Shown: positions 27,256 through 34,840 of the stretch, piece by piece
Layout of the letters: the number at the start of each line of letters is the position of its first letter
Position numbering within the stretch: the first letter of the stretch is position 1
Assembly: GCA_019637955.1 (NCBI GenBank)
Contig: JAHBUS010000002.1
Coordinates: 62,001 to 126,000, forward strand
DNA: 64,000 bases
Direction: 5' to 3'
DNA from: Pseudobdellovibrionaceae bacterium
GTDB lineage: Bacteria; Bdellovibrionota; Bdellovibrionia; Bdellovibrionales; Bdellovibrionaceae
Program-made: the position numbers and the translations under genes
The notes under the pieces: generated by a model
The model's database searches: none
Told to the model about the DNA's origin: nothing
What the model saw: only the letters and a program-made list of their open reading frames with translations

Positions 27256-28292
27256 GGGAGAACGTCCACGGCCCAGGCACTGGCGGGTTCGACCGATCCC
27301 ACCACGCCCGCACGGCCAAAACGTGAACGGAGCTTTTTCACGATCGCCTCGGATTGTGCAGGATCGACGCTCAAGAGAAGACCCCCGCTGGTTTGGGGGT
27401 CGCAAACGACGTTCTTCTGCACGGGCGACAGGCCATCGGTGCGGCAATGGGCTTGGGTGTACTGCGCATTGCTGGCATGAGCTTTGGTGAGGAAGCCATT
27501 TTCCAAACAAGACAGGGTCTGTTCGAAAAGAGGCAGACGGCTAAAGGTGAAAGAGAAGGTCTTGCCGCTGGCTTTCGCCATCTGTTGGCTATGACCTAAA
27601 AGGCCAAAACCCGTGATATCGGTGGCCGAGTGGATGGAGGCCGCCTCGGTTTCAGAAAAAAGATCCAGGACTTGATTGAGAGTCATCATGCTGTTCAAAG
27701 GCTCCTGCAGCTGCCCTTCGGTCAAATGCTGGCGCTTCAACGAAGCCATGCAGGTGCCGGTGCCGAGCGCTTTGGTGAGAATCAGGTGATCGCCCGCACG
27801 TGCGCCGGCATTGGACCAAACCCGTTTCGGGTGAACAAACCCCGTCACCGAAAGGCCGAACTTTAAAGTGTCGTCGTCGATCGAGTGTCCGCCCACAAAG
27901 CTCACGCCCGCTTCGCGCATTTTATCGCTCGCGCCTTGGAGAACTTCCACGATCACGTCGTTTTCGAGCACGCCCAAAGGAAAAGCCAGAATGGCCATCG
28001 CGGTTTTGGGCGTTCCACCCATGGCGTACACGTCAGAGAGGGCATTGGCCGCGGCGACGGCGCCGAATGCGCGTGGAGAGTCGACGATGGGCGTGAAAAA
28101 ATCCAGAGTTTGCACTATCGCCAAGTCTTCGGAGATTTTGTAGATCGCGGCGTCGTCAAACAAACCGCCGTCGACCATCACGGCCGCATCGTTCGGCGGA
28201 AATTGAACCTGGCCGAGAATCTTTCGAAGTTCGCTGGCGGCGACTTTGGCCGCGCAGCCACCTTTTTTGACGGTTTGTGTGAGCTGTACCAT
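27252..28292 (-). CDS. selD: Selenide, water dikinase (selenophosphate synthetase)
   Basis: The 346-residue enzyme makes selenophosphate from selenide and ATP. The active-site region is KKGGCAAK: the catalytic Cys and the Lys three residues later are present, and the second Cys of the E. coli GCGCK motif is Ala. Other family blocks are LDFFTPIVDSP, NALSDVYAMGG, GGHSIDDD, LTKALGTG, SATDITGFGLLGH and CDPQTSGGLLLSV. The visible use of its product is selU next door; no selA or selB lies in the window. Confidence 0.96.
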   Translation of the reverse strand: MVQLTQTVKKGGCAAKVAASELRKILGQVQFPPNDAAVMVDGGLFDDAAIYKISEDLAIVQTLDFFTPIVDSPRAFGAVAAANALSDVYAMGGTPKTAMAILAFPLGVLENDVIVEVLQGASDKMREAGVSFVGGHSIDDDTLKFGLSVTGFVHPKRVWSNAGARAGDHLILTKALGTGTCMASLKRQHLTEGQLQEPLNSMMTLNQVLDLFSETEAASIHSATDITGFGLLGHSQQMAKASGKTFSFTFSRLPLFEQTLSCLENGFLTKAHASNAQYTQAHCRTDGLSPVQKNVVCDPQTSGGLLLSVDPAQSEAIVKKLRSRFGRAGVVGSVEPASAWAVDVLP

Positions 28293-28331
28293 CCCTTTGG
28301 TATTTCGTATGCCGTGGGGGACGTCAATGCT

Positions 28332-30098
28332 TTAGGCAGCTCGGCGCAGGGGAGCGGCATCCTCATCTTGGTCCTGGTGAACCTCGGAGGTCTTGGCGAG
28401 GTCCGTCGTCGAGTTCTGGCCGCGGATGGTGGAGACCAGTCGAGCGACGGCTTCATTCAGTGAGCGCGCTTGCTCGGCCAGGTGCGAGGCGGAACCGGCC
28501 GATTGTTCGCTGGTCGCAGCGTTGAGCTGAGTCACTTGATCCATCTGCTGCATGGCCTTGGTGAGCTGCTGCACACCTGCGGCCTGCTCTTGACTGGCGT
28601 TCGAAATTTCGTCGGCCATGTGATTCACGTTCGAGATGTTCTCGACGATTTCGTCTAAAACGCCGCCGCATTGACGGGCGACGCTCGTTCCGGTCTCGAC
28701 CTTTTCCCGGCCCTTTTTCACGAGCTCCTCGACACGCCCCTTTGTTTGGATCGCGATGGTCTCAACTTTCCGGATACTGCCTTCGAGCATGTCCGAAATT
28801 TCTTTGGCGGCGGCGCCGCTCATTTGCGCGAGGCTTCCGACCTCTTCGGCGACAACGGCAAACCCTTTGCCATGCTCGCCCGCCCGCGCCGCTTCAACGG
28901 ATGCATTGAACGAGAGAAGCTTGGTTTGAAAGACGATTTCATTGATGACTTTGGTTTTCTCGCCGATTTCACGGATGACGCTGACGATTTCGTTCATTTC
29001 TCGGTTGGACTGGTCGATCTGGGAGATAATGTCGTTGTTACTTTGATTGATTTCATCCATCGAAGTCATCATCTGCTCGACCACTTGGCGACCTTGCTCG
29101 GCCTTACCCCGCGAGTCCGAAGCGGTGTGCGACGTGTTCTTGGCATTGTCGGAATTGCGTGACACCATCGAACTCATTTCCTCGATAGAGGACGAAGTCT
29201 CTTGGAGTGCGGCGGCCTGTTCGGTCGTGGCGCGCGCGAGATCTTGCGCCGAGCCGGCAATTTCCTGCGAGGTCGAATTGACGTGATGACTGGCTTTGGC
29301 CAAGGACTGAGCGACATGGTTCAAAGCATTGAGAGGCGCGCTGACCATCAGTGAACCGAGCAAAACAGCGACCAGCGCGCCCGCGGCGATCGCCAAGATC
29401 AAAGTTTTTTCGGGAGAGACGGTGTGGCCGGCGGTTGCGGCGGCGGCGACTTCATCTTTGTTCTGGGAAATGGCAAAGACGCCATGAAGTTTTCCATCGC
29501 TCCAATTTTCCATCGGAAAGCCCAAGATATCGCGCCCATTGCCCCAAGGACTTGTCTGCGGATCTCCATGGCAAACCAAACAGCCCTGTTTCTGACTCAA
29601 GCGGATGGGGCGGTACATGGTGATGAGTTGGCCGTCTTTCAAAACCAGCTCCTGCAGTTCGGGGTCGCTTTCAAATTTTTTGAAGATGGTCATTTCTTCT
29701 TCGCTGGCGGCATTTTCGCGGCGCCGCGGTTCGTTTGAGAACACCCGAAACTTGTATTTGTCAAAATCCGCATTTTTGCGTCCGATCTCCATTCCGGCGT
29801 AAATCGGAACTTGGTTCAGAATCTCTTTTTTATCCTGAGGAGTCAGTTGTTCGGCCGACTGGTACTTGGTGCGGAATTTCTCGACGACGTCTGCAAGTCC
29901 GCCTTGATTGGCGACATAGGAGATGGCCGCCGAGAGCTGAGCGTGGATCGTCCGTTCTTTATTCTCAATGCCGGTCTCAAGATCTTTGTCGGTGAAGTGT
30001 AAGAAGCCCCAAATCGAGACGGCGGCGCAAAGTCCGCAGGACAGTCCCACGATCAGAAGAACGCGGCTTCGAAGGCTGAAGTGATCAAGGATCGACAT
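28332..30098 (-). CDS. Methyl-accepting chemotaxis protein with haem-binding DUF3365 sensor
   Basis: The 588-residue protein has membrane helices at about 11-31 and 231-251. Between them is a DUF3365-type periplasmic domain with a c-type haem motif CLVCH (173-177). After TM2 it has a long coiled-coil signalling domain with the hairpin tip EEVGSLAQMSGAAAKEIS. The usual HAMP is short or absent. It has no C-terminal CheR/B pentapeptide. AAGGTGG precedes the ATG at 30098. The haem implies sensing of redox state or a gas such as NO or O2. It lies 126 bases after a dihaem cytochrome gene on the same strand. Confidence 0.9.
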   Translation of the reverse strand: MSILDHFSLRSRVLLIVGLSCGLCAAVSIWGFLHFTDKDLETGIENKERTIHAQLSAAISYVANQGGLADVVEKFRTKYQSAEQLTPQDKKEILNQVPIYAGMEIGRKNADFDKYKFRVFSNEPRRRENAASEEEMTIFKKFESDPELQELVLKDGQLITMYRPIRLSQKQGCLVCHGDPQTSPWGNGRDILGFPMENWSDGKLHGVFAISQNKDEVAAAATAGHTVSPEKTLILAIAAGALVAVLLGSLMVSAPLNALNHVAQSLAKASHHVNSTSQEIAGSAQDLARATTEQAAALQETSSSIEEMSSMVSRNSDNAKNTSHTASDSRGKAEQGRQVVEQMMTSMDEINQSNNDIISQIDQSNREMNEIVSVIREIGEKTKVINEIVFQTKLLSFNASVEAARAGEHGKGFAVVAEEVGSLAQMSGAAAKEISDMLEGSIRKVETIAIQTKGRVEELVKKGREKVETGTSVARQCGGVLDEIVENISNVNHMADEISNASQEQAAGVQQLTKAMQQMDQVTQLNAATSEQSAGSASHLAEQARSLNEAVARLVSTIRGQNSTTDLAKTSEVHQDQDEDAAPLRRAA

Positions 30099-30224
30099 GC
30101 AAACCACCTTTTCAAAGAAGGTGTCGGCACGTCGACGTCTGAATTTAAGGGGAGGGGTGAAGCAAAGATTCACGACGTCGAATATTAATCAAGTCTTGAG
30201 GTCCGAGATGGAGAGTTCTCCATC

Positions 30225-31091
30225 TCACTGACTGCGGATGTAGCGATACATCGCTTCGATTTCAACATCGGTCATAGCGGCGAAAGACGTCCAAGGCATG
30301 TAGGCCGGATTGATTTGTTGACCGTCGGGTTTGGTTCCGGTTTTGACCGCGGTGGCGAACTGCTGAAGGGTCCAAGTTTGCACGCGTCCGGTCGGGGTGA
30401 GGTCCGAGGCAGGGGGCCACTCGGGCGGCACGCCGGGAATGGGTCCGCCTCTCAGGTCCGCACCATGACAACCCGTGCAACTTGCGATCATGTATTTGCC
30501 GTACACGGGCTCGGTGCTCGGCGCGAGGCTCTCCAGTGGAACCGCGGTCCGGTCGATCAGCTCGGCTTGGAACATCAACGGAAACTTGCCCGCGAGGTAG
30601 AGAACTTTTCCCAAAGGACCGACGCTGAGGGCGGCCGGCTGATTTTGAACGGGAGCGGCGGTGCGCAAATGCGCGATGATTTTACCCAGATCCTCGTTGG
30701 TCAGCTGCGCGAATTCGGTTGAGGGCATGAAGATCAACTTTCTGCCTTCGGGGTTCAGGCCGTAACGGACCGCCCGCACCCAGTCTCTAACGCCATAATC
30801 TTTGGTGGCTCCCGCCGGGGTGATGTTCGCTCCGGCGAAGAAGCCCACGGGGCCGGCATCGGCAAAAACGCGGCCGCTCAGATCGGCGCCGTGGCAATCG
30901 TAGCAACCTTTGACCTGCACGAGCCGGCGCCCCTCGGCGAGACTAGCAGCGTCGGTGGGGAGCGAAATTTCGGGAGGATCGAAAGCGATTCGCTCCCGCC
31001 GATGGGCTTCATAACGAAAATGAACGACGGCGGCGGCCAAACTGAGTGCCACGGCCAATGCGAGCAAGACTCGCCCCAGAATTTTGAGCAT
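30225..31091 (-). CDS. Membrane-anchored dihaem cytochrome c
   Basis: The 288-residue protein has one N-terminal helix (LGRVLLALAVALSLAAAVV) followed by two class I cytochrome c domains. The first has CYDCH (63-67) with likely axial Met in IFMPSTEFAQ; the second has CTGCH (205-209) with AYMPWTSF. TTGAGG precedes the ATG. It probably passes electrons at the periplasmic face. Its promoter region carries two TetR operators shared with the divergent regulator. Confidence 0.9.
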   Translation of the reverse strand: MLKILGRVLLALAVALSLAAAVVHFRYEAHRRERIAFDPPEISLPTDAASLAEGRRLVQVKGCYDCHGADLSGRVFADAGPVGFFAGANITPAGATKDYGVRDWVRAVRYGLNPEGRKLIFMPSTEFAQLTNEDLGKIIAHLRTAAPVQNQPAALSVGPLGKVLYLAGKFPLMFQAELIDRTAVPLESLAPSTEPVYGKYMIASCTGCHGADLRGGPIPGVPPEWPPASDLTPTGRVQTWTLQQFATAVKTGTKPDGQQINPAYMPWTSFAAMTDVEIEAMYRYIRSQ

Positions 31092-31110
31092 AAAAACCTC
31101 AAGATGATTG

Positions 31111-31146
31111 TTAGTATTTACTAATATGTATTATAGTGTTTACTAA
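31111..31146. promoter_or_regulatory. Tandem TetR operators in a divergent promoter
   Basis: TTAGTATTTACTAA (31111-31124) is a perfect 14-bp palindrome and ATAGTGTTTACTAA (31133-31146) matches it at 12 of 14 positions. The centres are 22 bp apart, about two helical turns. They lie between the cytochrome start (31091) and the TetR gene start (31176), so they fit autoregulation and control of the cytochrome. Confidence 0.7.
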
Positions 31147-31175
31147 CATTCAACGGAAAGTTAGATTGCGCGGGT

Positions 31176-31913
31176 ATGCCGTCGCAAAACAAGACCGTCC
31201 AGAATAAAACGCAAAAGAGGCTCGCCGCCCCCGAACGCCGACAGATGATCATCGAGACGGCCTCGCTTCTTTTTGCCAAGCGCGGTCTTCATGGCGTCAC
31301 GACCAAAGAAATCGCCAAGGCTTGCAAAATCAGCGAGCCCGTCCTGTATCAGCACTTCGAGAGCAAAGAGCACATTTACCAAGAGCTCCAAATCATGTGC
31401 AAAGGCCAAACGCTCTATTTTCATCAAGTTTTGAAGCAGGTGCCGGCGGGGTCTTTTGGTTTGGTCCTCACGGTTTTTCTTTTGTGCTACACGGTTCAAA
31501 TTTGCCGGGACCCCACGCAAAAGGGAAACCGGCACGCCGAGATCACCGATATTTTGTTGCGCTTGCAGGGATTTAGTTTTTTAGAAGATGGGCGCTTCGC
31601 CAAAGCTCTGGTCAAAGACTGCATCGGCAGCGTGATGCCCTATCTGATTGAAAGCTACAAAGTGGCCGAAAAAGCGGGGGAGATCGACGGCGACGTCTCG
31701 ATGGAAGAGGATCTTTGGATCACTTACGAGTTGATCATCGGCTCGGCCCTCTTTCATTTGACCAAGCCCGGATTGATCCCCTCGCTTTCGGATAGCGACG
31801 TTCTGCTCGAGCGAACGGTGGCGTACATCCTGCGCGGTCTCGGGATGAAATCCGGCGTGATCAAGAAACACCACCGAACCGCGCATCTGATGAAGTACAT
31901 CGGATTGAATTAA
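31176..31913 (+). CDS. TetR/AcrR-family regulator
   Basis: The 245-residue protein has the TetR N-terminal domain (RRQMIIETASLLFAKRGLHG, TTKEIAKACKISEPVLYQHFESKEHIY, about 22-70) and a helical ligand-binding domain. The effector is unknown. Target sites are most likely the paired palindromes just upstream. Its stop overlaps the convergent SRPBCC gene by four bases. Confidence 0.9.
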   Translation: MPSQNKTVQNKTQKRLAAPERRQMIIETASLLFAKRGLHGVTTKEIAKACKISEPVLYQHFESKEHIYQELQIMCKGQTLYFHQVLKQVPAGSFGLVLTVFLLCYTVQICRDPTQKGNRHAEITDILLRLQGFSFLEDGRFAKALVKDCIGSVMPYLIESYKVAEKAGEIDGDVSMEEDLWITYELIIGSALFHLTKPGLIPSLSDSDVLLERTVAYILRGLGMKSGVIKKHHRTAHLMKYIGLN

Positions 31914-32446
31914 GAAATTCGAGCGACCAACTTTTTCATCTTATCCAGAGACGAGCTCCAGCCCGCCACGCAGTCATCGTGCTGCTCGGCCGGAATGCCC
32001 TCGTGGGTCAGCTCGATGCGTGTTTGATAGGGCGATAGGGGCCCGAAGGTGACCGTCACGTACATGACCTCGGGCCAATTGCCGGTCATGCCGTAGTCGG
32101 CGGGGGCCATGTAGTTGCCGCGCTCATCCGAAAAGTGATCGGTGAAGGCCAGCTTCTGCCCGGGAATGATTTGTTCATAAACGCCGGTGCTCCAAGACAC
32201 GTTGCCGGTTTGATTGTCTTTCATGGCGAAGATGTATTGGCCGCCCACCTTAAAAGTGATTTGCGCCTCCGGGCAGCTGAAGTGAGCGGGGCCCCACCAC
32301 TGTTTGATCAATTCGGGGGTGCTCCAAGCTTTCCAAACTTTCTCGAGCGGAGCTTGAAAGGTCTTTCTCACTTGCACCAAGGGCGAGGTGAAAAGGGTTT
32401 TGTCGTAGCGCAGTCCTGTTTCGGTGTTCTGAGACATTTGAGCCAT
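31910..32446 (-). CDS. SRPBCC/AHSA1-domain protein
   Basis: A 178-residue protein of the Aha1 C-terminal/START-like family: VQVRKTFQAPLEKVWKAWSTPELIKQWWGP is the diagnostic opening, and WSSSLDKMKKL the closing helix. The fold makes a hydrophobic ligand cavity. The substrate is unknown. GAAAGGATACCC precedes the ATG. No signal peptide, so cytoplasmic. Confidence 0.88.
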   Translation of the reverse strand: MAQMSQNTETGLRYDKTLFTSPLVQVRKTFQAPLEKVWKAWSTPELIKQWWGPAHFSCPEAQITFKVGGQYIFAMKDNQTGNVSWSTGVYEQIIPGQKLAFTDHFSDERGNYMAPADYGMTGNWPEVMYVTVTFGPLSPYQTRIELTHEGIPAEQHDDCVAGWSSSLDKMKKLVARIS

Positions 32447-32598
32447 GGGTATCCTTTCGTCAGAAGTTGCTCTGATCTAAAAATCTGCAATTGTCAGACC
32501 CCCAACCATTTGGAATGAGAGGGAAACCGCGAGAAAATTGGGGTATTATGCCCTTGGGTCAAGGGGCGGCACTAGGCTAAGTTGACCCGGGAGGTCTT

Positions 32599-32859
32599 AT
32601 GGCGAAATTTCGCAAATCGTCCAAGGTGGTTTGGACATGGCTTGGAAAACCAGTGCAGGGAACCGTCGAAGAGGTTTTTCACGAGTCGGTCACCAAGACC
32701 ATCAAAGGAAAAAAGATTACCCGTCATGGTTCCGCCGAAAAACCCGCGTACCTCGTCAAATCGGCCGCCGGCAACACCGCTCTCAAGTTGGAAACCGAGC
32801 TGCGCCCCTCCTCCGCCTCGGTTTCCAAAGCGAAGTCGCAGCCCAAGATTTTTAGCTGA
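32599..32859 (+). CDS. DUF2945/HVA1 family (TUDOR-like) protein
   Basis: An 86-residue protein with the DUF2945 pattern: VVWTWLGKPVQGTVEEVF, then KGKKITRHGSAEKPAYLVKS and LKLETEL. The family is a small SH3/TUDOR-like beta fold of unknown biochemical role, often near stress genes. CGGGAGG lies before the ATG. The stop abuts, without overlap, the stop of the convergent gene. Confidence 0.8.
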   Translation: MAKFRKSSKVVWTWLGKPVQGTVEEVFHESVTKTIKGKKITRHGSAEKPAYLVKSAAGNTALKLETELRPSSASVSKAKSQPKIFS

Positions 32860-33309
32860 TCAAGCGCTGGCGAGCGTGGGCGAGAACCAACGTCGCAGCA
32901 CGTCCTCTCCGAAGAGGTCGACATTGTAGTTCAGAAATTTCTCGAGATTGGTTTCGAACTCAAAACCTCGCGTTTCAAACACGGGAACCAAATCCGGTTG
33001 ATGATGCAGATATTCACCAAAATGCTTTTGGCAAAACTCCATGTAGTCCCGGGTATAGAGCAAGAAAATGTGCCACATCTGATCGATTTCGCGCATGTCG
33101 TCGTCCATGATGAAGAAGAAATTCAGGGCTTCGTCATGGGGTGCTTGGCTTTTATCCAGCAAGTGACGGCGAGTGCCCCAAAAGAAAAGTTTCAGATCCT
33201 CGAAGATCTGTTCAGCGCGGTCCGATTTTTGCGGATTTTCTTTTTGAAAGCGTCTGATGACGCCCGGATTTTTGTAATCCAAAATTTCGCTCAGTTTGCA
33301 AAGTTTCAC
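32860..33309 (-). CDS. GRDP/DUF1399-like protein
   Basis: A 149-residue protein starting at GTG with AAGGAGG before it. The core reads EIDQMWHIFLLYTRDYMEFC followed by HFGEYLHHQPD, resembling the glycine-rich-domain-protein (DUF1399-like) motif in which WH, FC and HH residues are conserved. These His/Cys/Asp residues could bind a metal. It lies 52 bases after a 27-residue CC-rich peptide gene, with a strong hairpin between. Family assignment is from motif memory; function unknown. Confidence 0.6.
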   Translation of the reverse strand: MKLCKLSEILDYKNPGVIRRFQKENPQKSDRAEQIFEDLKLFFWGTRRHLLDKSQAPHDEALNFFFIMDDDMREIDQMWHIFLLYTRDYMEFCQKHFGEYLHHQPDLVPVFETRGFEFETNLEKFLNYNVDLFGEDVLRRWFSPTLASA

Positions 33310-33327
33310 GGTTCGACCTCCTTCAAG

Positions 33328-33353
33328 GGGAGCGGCAGATCTCCGCCGCTCCC
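33328..33353 (-). promoter_or_regulatory. Intercistronic hairpin after the CC peptide
   Basis: A 9-bp GC-rich perfect stem (GGGAGCGGC/GCCGCTCCC) with an 8-base loop, nine bases after the peptide stop and before the ribosome-binding site of the next gene. No T-tract follows. It may attenuate readthrough or protect the peptide mRNA, giving more peptide than protein. Confidence 0.6.
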
Positions 33354-33361
33354 ACGGTTTC

Positions 33362-33445
33362 TCAGAAAACGGCGCAACATTTACCGCAGCAGCGACCCGC
33401 CGCGCGTTTGGCCTTCATGATTTGACTGACGAGATTGTTTTTCAT
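33362..33445 (-). CDS. 27-residue CCGKCC peptide
   Basis: A short gene with GGGAGG before its ATG encodes MKNNLVSQIMKAKRAAG followed by RCCGKCCAVF. Four of the last ten residues are Cys in a CC-x-x-CC arrangement, after a basic amphipathic helix. There is no signal peptide. The layout (short leader, Cys-dense C-terminus, hairpin, then a conserved partner gene) resembles a modified-peptide precursor or a tiny metal-binding peptide. I know of no named family. Confidence 0.6.
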   Translation of the reverse strand: MKNNLVSQIMKAKRAAGRCCGKCCAVF

Positions 33446-33449
33446 AAGC

Positions 33450-33471
33450 GTTCCTCCCTTCTGGAAGGAAC
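33450..33471 (-). promoter_or_regulatory. Hairpin covering the ribosome-binding site of the CC peptide
   Basis: On the mRNA GTTCCTTCC and GGGAGGAAC can pair (nine positions, one of them G-U) around a 4-base loop. The 3' arm contains the Shine-Dalgarno sequence, so folding would hide it. Confidence 0.4.
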
Positions 33472-33530
33472 TTACCGCGTGTCGATGATCAAAATATAAT
33501 CAATAGGAGCGATTGCAGCCATAGATCTGA

Positions 33531-34838
33531 CTAGGGTTCATCGGGATGGCTCGAAAGGAGCGGCCATCCTTTAGCGAGAATAAACCGCAGCCACGCGCCT
33601 GCCGCCTGCGACGTGATGATCGCGGTGAGGACGAGGGTGGTGTAAAATGGCGCATTGATAATGCCGGCATCGAACGCCACGCTCGCCAGCACGATGCCGG
33701 GCCCACCGCGCGCGTTCGTGGTCACGGCGAGATTGACGATATCGAGGCCTTTAAATCCCGCCAATCGGGCTGCAAGGCCGTTGGCGATCAGCGCGATGAA
33801 GGACGAGCCCACCAAGAAAAGGGCCAGCATCGAGAACGAAAAGTCGCGGCCAAGCGCGAGCTTAAAGCCGACCATTGCAAAATAGATCGGGATAAAAAAC
33901 GACATCGAAACTTTGGCGATGGCCTCCAGCGAGCCGCTGAAATGGGCGCGCTCACCACCTTGAAGACCGCCCACCAGCCCGAAGCCCGCGAGAAAGGCGC
34001 CGAACACCAAATTGACATCCAAAGCTGAGGCCACCGCGATGTAGGCGAACAGGACGCAGAAGATGTAACCTTTCGGTGAGGCGCGCACCAAAAGATTCCA
34101 GCGCGAGTGGTGCAGGCGCCGCAAGATCCAGGGTGCGGCGGTGAGACCTAAGAGCATGAAGGCCATGGTCACCATCGTGTGCGACACGATTTCGGGGGTG
34201 ACCGAGGTGGTGGCTGCGGTGGCTTGCGCGCCCACAAGGCCGGTGGCGACCGCGAGGACGCCCCAAAGAATCAGATCTTCAAGCACCGCCGAACCCAGCA
34301 CGAGGCTCGCGAAGCGCGTGTGCAGAATTTTGAGGTCAAAGAAGATCCGCGAAATCACCGGGATGGACGTCACCGAAACCGCGATGGCCAAAATTAAAAG
34401 CGCCGACATCTCTTGTGCGGCCGTGCCGGTGATGTCCGCGAGCGGGAGCACCGAGGCGAGCCCCAAAGCGAGAACGAGCAAAAAAGGAAGAGGCGTCCCC
34501 ACGCCCAGCATCCAGGCGATCTCTTTGCGGTTCTCTTTGGCGAGTAAGCGTCGGGTTTCGCTTCCGGACAAAAACATCAAGAGAAACAGGCCCACCCAGG
34601 AGATGAAGTTGAGCACGACGTCAATCTTGGCGTTGGTGCTTGAACCGGTTCCGGTCAGAGTCGAGTACAGCGAGGGATGAAGCTGGCCCAAAACAAACGG
34701 TCCGATCAAAACGCCGGCGAGGATCTCGCCGATCAGCCGCGGCTGGCGCAGTTTTTCAAAAATGAATGCCAGGGTGTGAGCAAGCGCCATCAAGAGTCCC
34801 AGGGTGAGGGCCACCGCCCCGATCTCGGCGCTCGACAT
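33531..34838 (-). CDS. Cation:proton antiporter, CPA2 (KefB-like) type
   Basis: The 435-residue protein has about twelve membrane helices. Typical CPA2 blocks are LRQPRLIGEILAGVLIGPFVLG near the start, VTSIPVISRIFFDL, ASLVLGSAVLEDLILW and TTNARGGPGIVLASVAFDAG. There is no RCK/TrkA domain at the C-terminus. It exchanges Na+ or K+ for H+ at the inner membrane. AAGGGG precedes the ATG, three bases after the upstream gene's stop, so the two are co-transcribed. Confidence 0.9.
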   Translation of the reverse strand: MSSAEIGAVALTLGLLMALAHTLAFIFEKLRQPRLIGEILAGVLIGPFVLGQLHPSLYSTLTGTGSSTNAKIDVVLNFISWVGLFLLMFLSGSETRRLLAKENRKEIAWMLGVGTPLPFLLVLALGLASVLPLADITGTAAQEMSALLILAIAVSVTSIPVISRIFFDLKILHTRFASLVLGSAVLEDLILWGVLAVATGLVGAQATAATTSVTPEIVSHTMVTMAFMLLGLTAAPWILRRLHHSRWNLLVRASPKGYIFCVLFAYIAVASALDVNLVFGAFLAGFGLVGGLQGGERAHFSGSLEAIAKVSMSFFIPIYFAMVGFKLALGRDFSFSMLALFLVGSSFIALIANGLAARLAGFKGLDIVNLAVTTNARGGPGIVLASVAFDAGIINAPFYTTLVLTAIITSQAAGAWLRFILAKGWPLLSSHPDEP

Positions 34839-34840
34839 CG

